This document shows, piece after piece, positions 11,797 through 24,749 of a stretch of 64,000 nt of DNA. Position 1 is the stretch's first letter, and each line of letters begins with the position of its first letter. Source of the stretch: Corylus avellana (lineage: Eukaryota; Streptophyta; Magnoliopsida; Fagales; Betulaceae); contig NC_081545.1 in NCBI RefSeq assembly GCF_901000735.1, forward strand, positions 26,255,513-26,319,512. Reading direction: 5' to 3'. A program made the translations under genes and the position numbers. The notes below the pieces were generated by a model, which did not search any database, was not told the DNA's origin, and worked only from the letters and a program-made list of their open reading frames with translations.

Positions 11797-14700
11797 AAAG
11801 TAACATATGTGTTCGTATGCATGTATGTATGTATAGAAATGAACTTGCAAATATGTATTCCCCATAAAAATATATAGGGATGTTGAAAGAAAAATAAAAG
11901 GTTTAGATGCATGTTGGGTGGTAGCTAGTTTGCTTTTTGTCACAAACAGTTGAAAAAGTTGTGAAATATTGTCAATCTGATAGAACCTAGTCTTCCTGCT
12001 AGTTGTGAAATGCACGTAAGTTACCATTTTCTTTACTTTTGCTTTGGATGTCTATCACTTTTTACCTTCTTTGACCTAATTCTGGCGATGCCTCGTTCAA
12101 GCCTGTTCTCCAGCTGCTTTAGATCCTTGATACTCAGAGAAGTCAAGGCATCACCCATTAAGTGCCTACAACCAAATTAAAGAAGAAAAGTATACCTTCA
12201 ATTACTCAACTTTTATATCTCAGTATATTGTCCCTCAAGAGACAAAGAATTCAAAAGTTAAGAGTTACAAGAACTTAAGAAACAAGAGTTACAAATGATA
12301 AATTAACTTTATTATTGTTAATGTAAAAATAGAAAAGATTTGTAACGTTCATACTTTCTCTATAAATAAGAGTATTGTACACAATAAAAAATATCAATAA
12401 AAAATGTAGCCATGAAAATGCTTTGATGTGTGGATGTAGGCCATCAGTCAAACCACCTTAATTCTCTGAGTTATTGTAACTCTTGTTTCAATAAAAACAT
12501 GCAAAGAATAATGAGATCACCTGTTAGAATTCTGCAGAATTTGTATTTGTTGCCGCAGCTTCGCTGATTCTTGTTGATAATACTACATTCATTCAATAAC
12601 AAAAATTAGTCAGGAAGAAAGAAGCATTTGTTTGCTTCTGTGCTTTGTATAAACATGCCAAACAAGAAGATAAAATTGTTCACTAGAACTGCATGTATAT
12701 ATATCTCACACATACTTGTTGATATATATGTATGTACTGATGCTACAAAAGGCATCCAAAAACTGAATATTTAATATCAATTTGACATATCATGAAGGTA
12801 TAGCAATGGCTTCATATATAGAAGAGATACAGGAAAGGAAAAAAAATGGAGAAATAGCATACCTCAGCATTTATTTCAGCCATAGAGCTTGTACCTGAAC
12901 CGTCCGAGCATGCCTTCTTGTACCTCTCTATAGTAGTTTTTATGCTGCATATATGCCACAAGCAAATGAAAATTCATAAGCATATATTGATATATACTTC
13001 ATTTTCTTTGTACATTTTTTTTTTTTTTTCTATTTGCCTTTTCTTTTCTTTCTTTCCAAAGATGGAAGTAAATATTTAGCGTCATGTCACATAATTAAGT
13101 CCCTGAACTTTATTTTCCAAAGATTGCTCAGAACATTCACCTCATTATTATTGTTTTCTTTGATAATAAAAGTTTGTTAGAGTATATCCCCTCTTCCTTC
13201 TCTTTCTCTTTGTTATGGATTATTGTTCTATCCTTTTTCCTTCCTCTTATTCAACTTGTGTCATTAGGTATCAAAGCTTCGGTTAAGTACTCTTAGGCCG
13301 TCTTCACTTACTTTTTCTTTTGGAGGTACAGAAAGGTAGAAGATGACTTGGTAAAATAAATGATGGGAGAGTTGAGAGATGAAAGAGATGATGAATAAGG
13401 TTGTATATTGAATTACACTGAATACAGTACATAAGGGGCCTATATATACAGGCCTAGCTATAATACAGACATATACATACATAACTTATGTGAGACAAAC
13501 ACTACATATTATTTAACAGGACAATGAAACTTTTAGGAGTTGAAAGGAGCCGAAGATTATTCATGGGCTTGGGGTAGGATGTTAAGTCTTAGAAACCTCA
13601 TCAATGACAAAATTAGAGTAGAAGGTAGTCTTATGGACAGTCTTAATTTCAATGGTGCTTTCTCAATCAAAAGTTCTGCTTGGGGTTTGCCCTCAGGGTC
13701 TCAAGATGGAGTGATATAAGGTTGTCTAGTTCAATCAAATGATCTTTAGTTATACGATCTAGCTAGTAGAATATTAATTAAATAATTAAATTCATAATTT
13801 TCTATCAACTTAAAGTTTTGAGATAAGTGAAAGTTTAACATGATATTAAACAAAAAGTCCCGAGTTAGAATATTGTTTTCGTAATTTACCTATTATTTCA
13901 ATTGAATATTTTATATATTGAGCCTCACTAGTTTATTAATAAAAAGTTTAAGTTTACATGTGAATTAAAAGTATTATAATATTAATTAAATAATTAAATT
14001 CTATCCGCTTAAGCATCGGCTCCCTACAAATAAAATATGAGCATTTGGCTATGTTGGGAGGCAATAGGCAGCATCCAACAGTAACCCACCCTGAGCCTCA
14101 TTGCTATGCTAATATTTACTGTAGCTGTTATTATTTATGTAGGGAAAGTAGTACGAGAGTATTAAGAACAAATTCTAGGAGTATTGAAAATGTTTTCCCA
14201 AATATTTTCTTTGGGAATAGGAGCCTAGCTAGGAGCATTCAAGAATCTTTCATAGATGGCTGATTAGACTAGAGGTTTGTCTAATATAATTAGCTTCTTT
14301 TTTTTTTTTTTTTTTCGATTCAATATAATTAGTTGTTATGGCTAAGGTTGTTTGGGTTAATTTCTAGCTATCCGCAACGTTGATGTAGGGGACTTGCATG
14401 GCTGTCCTCCTTTTGTACCTGTTTATTTATTTATTTATTTTAATGAATTCTTATTCTTTAAAAAAAAAAAAAAAAAAAAAAACCCTTTAACTATTTTCAA
14501 CCCGAAAAGGAGGCGATATTCGTAGGTGGCATGATGTGACCTGAAGATTGATAGAAAACAGATTATGCTGAAGTTTTGTGCGTGGAAGAAGGCATGCGCT
14601 TTCAATCCTCGTATAATCACAGGGAACATAAAATTTTGACTTTGTACGTCTTCTTTCATATGAAGGGTAAAAGGACCAAACACTGTTTAAAGTCTTCAAA

Positions 14701-17581
14701 TCTTTCATGGATGAGGCAAAACAAATAAAAGATATGTCTTGCATTCTTTTAACTAAAGGGGGAAAAATATATATATATATATATCGGAGAGCATTTTACA
14801 GCAAGAATCGGTAAAAGATGTGGAAAGAAACTCAGATCCTGGAAAGAAGAAGCATCGATCAGAAGCAGCCCTTTTCTGTATTCTATGCTAATAGACTAAA
14901 GATTCATAATTACATATTGTAACACTAAAAAGGAAAGGTAATGCATGCATGCAGAATGCCCTATATGGTGCAAGAGAGCTTTCAAAGCTGACTCCCTTGA
15001 CTTGCTTCTTTTCTTGCAACTAGCTAGGCCAGTCCTATCAATGAACTGTGTGAGTTTGTTTTTCATTCTTTTGTACTGAAGTCTCTTATTATTATATATG
15101 ATTATTATTATTTTGGTTTCTAATTGTTTTCATTATTTGTTGGGGAAAAGATTGAGCAAACTATGATTATTTGTCTTATAGCCTACATAATTTCATTTAA
15201 GCAACGTCTTAATTATCGGTGTTTAATTAAGCTTGTTTCTCTCACAATTTCTGTGTGAAGAAACAATCACTCATATGAGTTGAAATTCATCAAACTTCTT
15301 GTGTCTCTCAAAAAATAAGATTATTTTTAAAATTATCATTTAATTAAAATTCAATAATGATTCTTCACAAGCTCAATAATAATTTTAAAATCCGCATTAT
15401 CCTTAAAAGGAACATAAAAATAACTCATAAGAAACTTGTAACATTAATGTTTAGAAAGTGATTTGATGTTGAGATGGAGACTCATCAGGCAAGAAGCCAA
15501 AGAGGCAAAGAAAGACTTGAAGAACCATGCTACAGCGACAATTGTGTCAATTCACTTAATATATAGAGAAAAAGTAGTGGTAAACCCTAAAGGGCTTGCT
15601 TCCACGCGCCAACCGTTGAAAAATGAAAAAACCCTAGAACTTAAAATGTTTCACTTTTTTGCATCAGAAGATCAGATATATAGCACGAGTAGTTGAAGAG
15701 AAAGAGAGCGACAAAACTCATTGAAACTTGAACACCTTGCATAGTGAAGAATACCCAACAAAAGGATAAATTCCAGGCTATTGGCTGTCATTCAATAAAT
15801 AAAAGAAAAGATGGGAAGATTTGAAAGCTAATAGTGGAAGTAGAAGACCATAAAAATCTGAGATGTACAAACAATGGAAGAGGAAAGGATCAGAAACTTC
15901 TGCAGGCCACCCTTTTTATTACAAAGCTGCTAGATTCTCATAGATTACAACAGTCATATGTGAAATCAAACAAGTGTAAAAAGACACCCAACAGGGTTTC
16001 TAGATTGCTTGTCCTTACTGCTGGTTAACCAAACCAATTTTGGTGCAAAAGTGCTATTATACCAGAGCTGCATCTGGTAATTTATTGCCTTTTCTTCTTG
16101 CAGCTCTGCCCTATCTATCAAGCAACCCTCACTGTGTATATATATATAGTCTTTCTCCATGTTTTGTTAGCGAAACTCATTGGTTTTTGTGTTAGATCAC
16201 TCTGATCCATTTTGATGAGTATATTTTATCTGTAATGCTAGATTAATGTTACCATAACAACTCTAAGATTTTGCACAATTGATATGACATGTTGAGAGAT
16301 TAATCGGGTGATACTTTGAGGATTAGACCAAAATTAAGTTACAAACTAAAATAATTAATGAGGTGTTCCTATTGTAAAACTACCTCTTGGGAATAAAAAA
16401 TGATTGAAGAACTTAAAGAGAAGGAAAGACAATTATATTAATAGGATCACAATATTGTAAACCTAGCTCTTAAAAAAATTGGGAATATGATTGAAAAGAT
16501 AAAGGAGTTCCAAAACATTGACATGAGAGGGTTTGATTAAGGGCGGACCTAGAATTTTTTGTTTGAAAAAATCAAAATTCAAAAGGAATTGTCTGAGAAG
16601 TCAAAAATTAGTTTGGGCCACTTCATAGAAAACAATATATATATATATATAAAGGACTTCATAAGAAATTAGTTTTGAGAACCATAAATATAGAACTTAA
16701 AAAAAATAAAAAATAAAAAAATTGGGGTTGGTGGGAGGTGGGGGGAGGATGAAGGAAAAAATAGCCCTTGCAAAGTGTTTTTTAGGAAGCAGCAAGAACT
16801 ATACTTTGCACAAAGCATTGGCATTCCCCCATCCTCTCCCAAAAAGGCTCAGCATTTTAATCAAAAACAAATTTGGCTGGAAAAAATTTCTGTAAGCTAA
16901 TGAAAGTCAGAGTCAACTTATATTAATGTATGATTTCCTGTCGGATTTAATTAGTAAAGGAAAAGGTCATATCAATATGACAGATTGCACAGTAATAATC
17001 TTTTAGCTAACTAAGATATAATTAAACAGCTAGCCTCTGATTCCTCTTCATCAGACAAACCAAAATTGACAGACAGTTAACGTAAGTACTGGATAATTAC
17101 ATAGAGGATAGTTCTGCCCTACCTCACTGTCTCTTTTTAGCTCAGAAAAAGAAAAAGTAAAAAACTTAGATTTTATGTATTTTTTTACTCACAGATCCCA
17201 ATAAATATGAAATCAGGAAAGATCTACCTAAATTAGTGTGTGTATTATATGAATGAATGAATGAATGGAATAGGAAATCCAAAGAATAAAAACTTAGAAT
17301 TATTTTTTAGCTATATTTCACCGGAAGTGCCGATATGATCACAAGCAATAATGAAAAAAAAAAGAAAAAAAAAAAAAAAGGAAAGGTAAATTAATTTACT
17401 TGTTGTTTGAGTACTCATAAAGGCGTCCTCGGCTGGAGAAGACGATAAGTGCAACTTCTACATCACAGAGGACTGATAATTCATAAGCTTTCTTCAAGAG
17501 TCCATTTCTCCGCTTGCAGAAGGTGACTTGGCGGTTTGTTGTGTTCTCGATCCTCTTGATTTCAATTTTTCCTCTACCCAT
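6946..17581 (-). CDS. AGL11: MADS-box transcription factor, SEEDSTICK/AGL11 type
   Basis: A MIKC-type nuclear regulator of ovule, seed-coat and fruit identity that works in complexes with other MADS proteins. Seven coding exons with proper splice sites on the minus strand: 17400-17581, 10263-10344, 9921-9982, 9364-9463, 7660-7701, 7501-7542 and 6946-7107 (182, 82, 62, 100, 42, 42, 162 bases), 672 in all, 223 aa. The 62/100/42/42 pattern is that of AGAMOUS-clade genes. The MADS domain is residues 1-60 (starts [19 protein letters not shown]), the I region follows, and the K domain is about 90-170 ([12 protein letters not shown]). The tail ends KILRLG, the AG motif. The NNNIK junction and the absence of an N-terminal extension favour the D-lineage (AGL11/STK) over AGAMOUS itself. 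Residue 41 is Val where Ala is usual ([11 protein letters not shown]). Exons 2-4 occur twice in the assembly; I use the copies nearest exon 5. Confidence 0.92.
8205..8234. repeat. AT microsatellite
   Basis: About 15 AT units within the intron between exons 4 and 5 of the MADS-box gene. Confidence 0.9.
8274..8495 (-). pseudogene. C-terminal RNase H fragment of a LINE, inside the AGL11 intron
   Basis: The minus-strand translation contains [17 protein letters not shown] followed by a proline-rich tail. It resembles the RNase H end of plant non-LTR elements (pattern R-AN-AH-LA-WA). Only this C-terminal part is present and no catalytic Asp/Glu residues are included. It lies in the intron between exons 4 and 5 of the MADS gene, next to an AT microsatellite on its 3' side. 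Confidence 0.5.
8707..11304 (-). repeat. Duplicated block, copy 1 (AGL11 exons 2-4)
   Basis: This 2.6-kb block matches 11405-13900 almost base for base, with scattered single-base changes and small indels. It contains exon 4 (9364-9463), exon 3 (9921-9982) and exon 2 (10263-10344). It ends exactly at the 100-N gap, and the other copy starts exactly after it, so the block most likely reflects two overlapping contig ends rather than a true tandem duplication. Confidence 0.9.
9048..9091. repeat. AT microsatellite
   Basis: About 20 AT units downstream of exon 4 in the duplicated block. The partner copy at 11746-11793 has a slightly different repeat number, as expected of alleles. Confidence 0.9.
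11305..11404. other. Assembly gap, 100 N
   Basis: Exactly 100 N, a usual placeholder for a gap of unknown size. It separates the two copies of the AGL11 exon 2-4 block. Confidence 0.98.
11405..13900 (-). repeat. Duplicated block, copy 2 (AGL11 exons 2-4)
   Basis: Second copy of 8707-11304. Exon copies lie at 12066-12165 (exon 4), 12521-12582 (exon 3) and 12863-12944 (exon 2), identical in sequence to copy 1 and with intact splice sites. The main difference is about 105 bases missing near 12234. Exons 2+3+4 total 244 bases, not a multiple of three, so including both sets in one transcript would break the frame. Confidence 0.9.
13901..17399 (-). other. Remaining part of AGL11 intron 1
   Basis: The intron between the MADS-box exon and exon 2 is very long, as is common in AGAMOUS-clade genes where it carries regulatory sites. 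It is AT-rich with poly-A tracts and an AT repeat near 14766. A hairpin-forming stretch at about 15300-15420 resembles the MITE unit at 33205-33491. No other gene is visible. Confidence 0.5.
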
Positions 17582-18335
17582 CTTGCGATTCTTGAAACAA
17601 CTGCACAGGCCTTATAGTTAGCACCTCAGAAAGTCAGATCATCATGTAATTACTGATGTTCTTTTTCCTTTGAAAAAACATTTTATTATATATATATATA
17701 TATATATAACTTGTTCTAGCTGGTATACAAAAATTAATATTACACAAGATCATATATATAGTTCTGATCTTGTCATGTGAATATATAATTTCCACAGATT
17801 CTACAAAATTTGAGAAAGAAAGAAAGAAAAAAAAAAAAAAATTAGAAGAGAGAAAAAGGAAAAACAACTAGATTCAAGAACAAAAATGGCCCGGGCCAGA
17901 CAAAAAAGAGAAAGTAATGGATTAATACGTTGAGTACTAGTACCGAAGGTTAAAAGTAATCTTTATGAACAAAAAAAAAAAAAATTCAAAACACAAACAA
18001 GGAAAATTAAATTGAAGTAAACAACTTGATGAACACTTGTAGAAACCAATTAAAAATGTAAGTAAAAGAGAAAATGAAGAAGCAAATTTGGAAATGGGTA
18101 ATGAATAGAACATGGTATAAATGGCGAAAGGTGCATGATCTTGATCAAGTAATTAATAAAGAAAAAAAAGAGATTAATTAATTCTATTTTCATATGAAGA
18201 AAAATATGCTTAAAGGAAGAAGCAAAGCAAGCCCTCACACTCATCACACAGACCTGCAGGCTTTGGCTCCCTCCGGCTAACTTCAGCTTTCGGAAAGTTT
18301 TCTAATCCCAAAGAAATCAAACTCCACAGCCTAGC
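17582..18335 (-). promoter_or_regulatory. 5'UTR with intron of the AGL11-type gene
   Basis: Nineteen bases of leader (17582-17600) follow a TGTGCAG acceptor. The donor CTGCAG/GTCTGTG at 18254/18253 defines a 653-base leader intron, with the first exon running up to about 18330, some 25-30 bases downstream of the TATA box. A leader intron is known in AGL11/SEEDSTICK genes. The transcription start itself is inferred. Confidence 0.6.
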
Positions 18336-18353
18336 TACTGCCACTTCTCCTGC

Positions 18354-18363
18354 CTATTTATAG
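18354..18363 (-). promoter_or_regulatory. TATA box within a MEF2-type CArG box
   Basis: CTATTTATAG, whose minus strand reads CTATAAATAG, contains TATAAATA and fits CTA(A/T)4TAG, the N10-type CArG box bound by MEF2-like and plant MIKC MADS proteins. It lies just upstream of the inferred first leader exon. Confidence 0.6.
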
Positions 18364-18413
18364 CTCTTTCTTTTTTATTCTATTTATTATTTATATTTTT
18401 GAAGTAATGGAAA

Positions 18414-18438
18414 AGAGAGAGAGAGAGAGAGAGAGAGG
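18414..18438. promoter_or_regulatory. GA repeat upstream of the AGL11 TATA box
   Basis: Uninterrupted GA units about 55 bases upstream of the TATA box. In Arabidopsis, GA-rich elements in the SEEDSTICK regulatory region are bound by BASIC PENTACYSTEINE proteins. The same role here is an inference from position and sequence. Confidence 0.5.
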
Positions 18439-20111
18439 ACAGTAATTAAAGAAAGAAAAGGACGTGGGGAATGGTTGTTTGCCAGATGCGCATACAAGAC
18501 GTCGTAGTTTTAAGTAAAACGAAGCAGCTTTGCAGGTGCAAAATTCGCACCGAATAGAGCAATGCTTTTTTCTCATTTCATATTGGTTATTTGTTGTAGT
18601 TAAGAAAGTGACTAATATGCCCTTCTAGAATCTATCTTATATATATATTTGATCTTTTAATTTGATGTGGCTTCAGGCATATGAGATATCTGATGGTGTG
18701 TGAGAGACTGATCTGACAATGTGAGGGAAACAAAAATTATCTTGGCCATTAGATTAGGGTTTGTTGCTGTCCACATATGTCTGCACTATATATATATATA
18801 TATCAAAGAGAGAAAATAATTTGTGTGGTTTAGAGACATAAACCCTAATTAACCTAATTAATCTTCTTATGCTAATTGAGGGTGTTAGTTAAAAGTTATA
18901 GACTACGTACATGTCAACCCCATTCCCCCTTTTCAAACGTATGAATTAGGGCTTCAAGCCTGGTTATATTACATTCTAAATAGTAGCTAGGTAGATGCGT
19001 GATTAATTATCTGAATTTGTGATGGAAAAGTCTTGTTGAAAAATAAAGGGTTAAATGCTTTATTGGTATTTGTGTAGTAAGGGTCATATCAAACGCCTAC
19101 GTCGGTTTCAAAAAGTATTATAGGTGGTACCTGTTGTAAATCAAAATATTGACTTGACCCTTCCGTCCAAGTTTTGTCCATTATTTTAACGAAAATCTAC
19201 GTTAATGGTCTTTAAAACACGATATCTGTCTTAGACGCCATATATTTAAGCAAACTCAACGCATCTTATAACGTGTCACTATATTACAGGTGGTACTTGT
19301 GGTATTTGAAGTAAAATGCTAGAAATGTTAAAAAAATTACGAAACAAGATTTTATCCAAAGTGAAATATTAAAAACAAGATTAAACCCAATTAAATATAT
19401 CATTTCTCCCCAAATCGATTGGACCATAGATTTTATGTTTTCCCCAAATCGGACGATATATCCTATCGCTATTTATCAAACTTCTTACTAAGTTATTTTG
19501 ATAGTATTAATCAGGCTATGCGAGACATGTTAGGAAATATATCCCAAGACTTGTGATTAATTATACACGACACAAAGATGTAGTTCGGCTTAATAAGCAT
19601 ACATCTACTAGCGGAGACAACCCGTGAAAATGTATTGACTCGAGTAATTCAAGTCATGCTACAACAACACAATTCTTTTATTTGACCATGTCTGTATGTA
19701 AATTATGACATGATTAACTTATTGTGAGACTTAATAGAAGGCATAAAAGACTTAATTTGTATCAAGTCTTTATAAAAATTATTCTCAAAATGATTATGTT
19801 TATCTAACCTCAAGGCTCAAAGGATAAGTAACTTCTCAAACTTAGGGATTATTAGTGACAAAAATCTACTTATCAAGAGGCGGCGGTTAGAAAAATAGTA
19901 ACATAATAAAGTACTCCTGACCCACCCACCAAACCCACAAATAATGCATTATTAATTAACTTAGACTACTAAACACATGCATTAATTAAAGCTGAAGCTG
20001 AATTGCAATGCTTAATTGTCAAATTAAAGAGAAAGACCTAATGTTAGCATACCTGCTGAGCTCTGATCTGTTAAACATTCATGTACATCATCACTAATGT
20101 TAAAGTAATGT

Positions 20112-20142
<31 letters not shown>

Positions 20143-23100
20143 CACCTTTTGATCCCGATTTTATCGGGATGAAATGCATTTTTGTTCTTTAGTATAAACA
20201 GATCAGAAACTACTATGTACTGCATTTGATTTGGATGAAAAGGTGGGATATAACATTACTCTCGTTGTTAATCTCATTCAAATTAACTAGTCCTTTTAGA
20301 GTAATAGCACTGATATGATTAACAATTTTTTCTTGGTCGTTACAACATATATGTCTTTAAATTAAAACACATTGTTAAAACAAGTAATTCACTAAAATCT
20401 GAGCACAAATTGACCAACCCAAAGGAGTCTTGTCATGTGACTCGCAAACAACTAATTATGATTGGCATTAGCTTAGGCTGGATTGGGTGAAGCAACTTCT
20501 CTCTAATCCTCTCACAATCTTTTTATTTATTTATTTATTTTTGCATAAGTTTCAAAAGGGTTTCCTTTTCTCATCCTGGTAGTAGTATACCAATATTAAA
20601 TTAAAGAGTAATAAAAAAATGTTTGCATTGAAGTTGAGACTTGTCACCCACGTGAAGAAACCTTTCTTTAACAAATGGAAGTAGCAATCATCTTTCCCAA
20701 TTTGCCTCTGCCACTCCCATTCTTGTCTCTCTCTGTTTCTCCTAGTGAAAGGGACACGTACACATTGATCAATAGCTAGCCTACAAATCCCATCTCAAAT
20801 AATTAATGGTTGGATTTTGTTTGATACATTCTAATTAGGGTTTTCAGCAAGTAATCATAAGTGAATAATTATTAGATTGCAGGTTAACCATTAGACTTGG
20901 ACGTGAATCATGATGTTAAATATTGTTTAGTCACACTGTGTACGTACAAGTGTGCTTTAATTTCATGATCAATTGATCTTTTCTTGTCTATTTTTTCTTT
21001 CCTTTTATTTTATTTTACTTTTTTTGTGATGTTATTATTACATGAAAATAACAAGGATTGATTTGAGAACATATATTTATGGAGAAACTTCACAAAACTT
21101 CCATAAATTTTCACGCATTTTGATATTACCATCTAATATTCAAAAACTCTTAATTTAGGATATTGAATTTTTCAATTTTTTTTGCAACGTACGTCCACCC
21201 TCTCTTAGGATTTTTCGTTAAATCTTGTCAAAATTTTCACAATACCATTTTTTTATAAAAATAAAAAAATAAAAAATTGAAAAGATTAAGACATTGGTCA
21301 GGATTTAACTAGGGGTAGACAGATTAACCGTTTACCACCTACCGATCGACAACTGGTTGTCCTTTTGTTCCATGTTTCATAGATTTACTTTTTCTTTTCA
21401 TTTATAAAACATATGCTTTAAACTAATATGTAATTACAAATCAACCGACTTCTATGGTTCGATAGGCGAAAATGCCCCTACCGAACCAATGCCCACCTCA
21501 TAAATTTAACAGAATTTGCAAAAATACATACGCCTAAATCTTTGCATTTTTTTATTTTTATTATCTGTCCCAAAATTGCTCAACAGTCAACACTACTAAT
21601 CAAATTGACAACGCAAATTATGAGCAAACATAGACGTTTGTTAATTAATTCAATGGATCCATTCATGATGCCATATGCAATAATCAAGCTTTTTGGTTTC
21701 GTGCAAAATAGGCATTGCTTGGTTGCAGCACTTTTCATAGTTGTGGTTTCCCCGTCATTATCATGTTAGGACCACACAATTTCTTTGATCTTGCCACGAA
21801 GCCATATGCATATTTCTGCAATATTCCAAATTACTTTTCAGTGATTTGAAACTTTGCCGAAAATGGCTTATATTTCCATAACGAGACGGTTTTCTTCATT
21901 TCCAATCTTTTTCTATAAATAGAAGCCCTTGTGGGTGGTCATAACGCGGTGACTCTGATCAACTTTGCTTTGTTAATTATATATGCCTCATCGTTTTTAG
22001 ACCTAACTAGCTAGCATATATATATATGCTCCCGATATAACTTTCAAGTTATATGCTCACTTATCATTAAAGTTAATACTCCTAGTAACTTTCAAGCCTT
22101 TCCAACGAAGAAAGGAAAAGAAGTGAAAATTAAAATCCGAAATAATACTAGAGAAATTCCAAAAAGAAAATAAACTAGGCTGTTGGATAGCAAGAGTAAT
22201 GTAATTAAATAGCACCGCCTTCAATGATAATTAAGTACTGAATTAACCCCACAATCAGCAGGAGTTTGGGCTTCCCCATTGGCCACATTAGTAGTGAATA
22301 ATTTCTTGGAGGCAGCTTTGATAATATCCCCATTTGAAATCAAATCATAGCAACATCATAATTAATTAGCTTTAATGTTAATTATTATGTTTTTAATTAA
22401 TGGGATACGTACACTTCTATTAGTGGCGATACAGTGGCGGACTAATTCAAATCTAGAAAATACAAAAATATGGCTTACAGATTAGGACGTGCGTTAGAGG
22501 GCCGGGGGAACTCATCATGTGATGGCTTATTTGACACCATTTCTGTCTTGTTTTATTGTGAAACAGGACCATTAAGTATGTTTGATTTATTCAAGCTAGA
22601 CATGCAAGACAATTGTAGTAGCTAATATCTATGTTGAATAGAATCAATCTCTAATCTTATGTTGAATGTAAAATAGATGATTCAATATCCAGATGGTTCT
22701 CAATGGGCAGATTGTTAGAAAATGCTGGTAAGGTATGTTACTCATGAGTCACTTTTTTCAATAAATTATATGTCCCCACCAATTTTAACCAATTGGTATG
22801 CAATGGAGTCTAGAAATCCTCTGTAATTTGGTTGAGTTTTGCACAAAATGAAACCAAATTAGAACACCCTTAAAGTTTCTATTCTAGCAAGATTGAGAGA
22901 CTCAAATTTTAAAAATACAAAAAGTTTTGAGAGAGACAGATAAAAAGAGAACGTGCTGTGAACTAAAAACTAGTATGTAGAGAATTACTTGTACTGTTAA
23001 AACAAGAATTTTAATGTCTACTCACTAACAAACATGGCAATTCGCAATTGACAGTAATAAACTGCTAATTTAACGATCAATAACTGCTAATCTAACAGCC

Positions 23101-24749
23101 ATTAAAATCTGACCATCAAATATTAATACACGTAATTTTAACCGTTAGATTAAAATTATAATTAACAGTTATTTAATTATAACCGTTAGATTGTAATTTT
23201 CAATAACGATTACTTAATCTCATTCATTAGATCAAACCCAATTTAATTTTACAATTGACTTTACTAACAGCCACCTAAATCCAACTTTGGATCTACGTTA
23301 GAAGCATCCTATGGTCCAGATCAAACCGTCTTATTATGATCATGACCATCCAAAATCAATTGTGAATATATCTCCCGACTTAACCCGATGTGAAGCTCAT
23401 TGCTTCGATTCCTCAGCTACTAGTGCTGAAACCACCCTTGCCACTGCTAGGGCAAGGAAAGATATACTTCCATGTTGGCTTGGTTTGATTCAATATCTGA
23501 CCAATTTGATGTGTTTGGCTTTGCTTTAGGGTTTTGAATTGCCATGTTGGCTCTTAACTCTTATTTAAAAATTTCTCCATCAGAATGGCCCAATTTCCAT
23601 GCTTCTACTTACACAATCTGTGAGAGGAGACCACTGTGGCTTCATGCTGTGATGAGATATGTCTTGAAGAATAAGTCCTATATTCACCATCAATATCAAC
23701 ATTCCTATTTAATGGTCAGTCAATAATTTCAATAATCTCTTAAAAGATGAGTAATATAGATCTGAATTGCAGGCTTCCAAAAACATGCAGAGACATTTTA
23801 CATCTTGCAGGAGTGTTGTAAAAGCAATCATTTGAAAGGCCTTCAACCGGCCTTGAACACAATACTTCAAAACGTTTTCTGTGTTTAATCACATATAGTA
23901 AAATACGCAGTACTTCTTTCCTGTAGTATCAACCAGTTGGATGAAAACAAGACAGACCATATAGCTCATTGTGTGAGTTCTAAACTTCCAAAATGAGATG
24001 GTGAATTATTGACATCACTATCACTCATTAAACCAATTTAATATATTTAACACACAAAATATGCATTTTATTTTGAGAAATTTATCTTTTCTTGTTTGTC
24101 TCTGTCTTTTTCTTCTTCTTTTTTCAGTAAGAAAAAAAGACCCTATTACTTGTTTTCAAACAGAGAAAACAAAGAGAGAGAACCTATAACCTGATGTGGG
24201 AATTTTAAACTACAGAAGTAAAAGGGTTCCACCGATAACACCACTGCTAAGAGAAAGAAATTCCCTTAAGTTGAAATTGATATTAAGTTGCCCGTCAAAA
24301 TAACTGCTGCTCCTCAAAATTAACCACTGCAATCAACATTCTTTTATTCCATGTAATCAGAGTATCATGTTACTTTTGGTCTTCCTTTTATTTCAAGTTG
24401 ATCCACAAATCCAATTTCTTCATAATACATGCCAAACCATCTTAGACAAGTTCCTATCATCTAGTTCTCAAACATCAGATTTGACAAATGCACTAATTTT
24501 ATATCCTATTAGTCTCAAATAGCAACTTATCCGTCTAACACTTCCTATGGTCACTTCACAAAAGATGTGCTTCTGTAATTCGAAGCAAGTTGAAAACACT
24601 TTCCTTCAACATGATGGTTAACACAATTCCAGAGGTGCTTGTCTCCTTCATAAACCTCCCTAATTCTGTGGGAAGAACCTCTCTAATCTCTGAATCCTTT
24701 AAACAACCAAAGATAAGATAAGAAAAATGGTAAATATTTCAACTTTCCC
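18439..24749. other. Gene-poor region
   Basis: AT-rich DNA with AT microsatellites (20113-20138) and old repeat debris. The repeated motif TAACCGTTAGAT occurs at about 23136 and 23180. A TATAAATA at 21914-21921 has no coding region after it. I found no exon set with protein likeness; the stretch next to 18.4 kb would be upstream regulatory DNA of the MADS gene. Confidence 0.4.

Noticed and set aside
15463..16160. Short frames in AGL11 intron 1 (77 and 64 codons)
   Set aside because: No family likeness, no splice context, and within an intron.
16371..16395. Possible SINE scrap (ACTACCTCTTGGGAAT, like the 5' end of the 3816-3927 SINE)
   Set aside because: Only 16 or so bases match, with no B box or tail.
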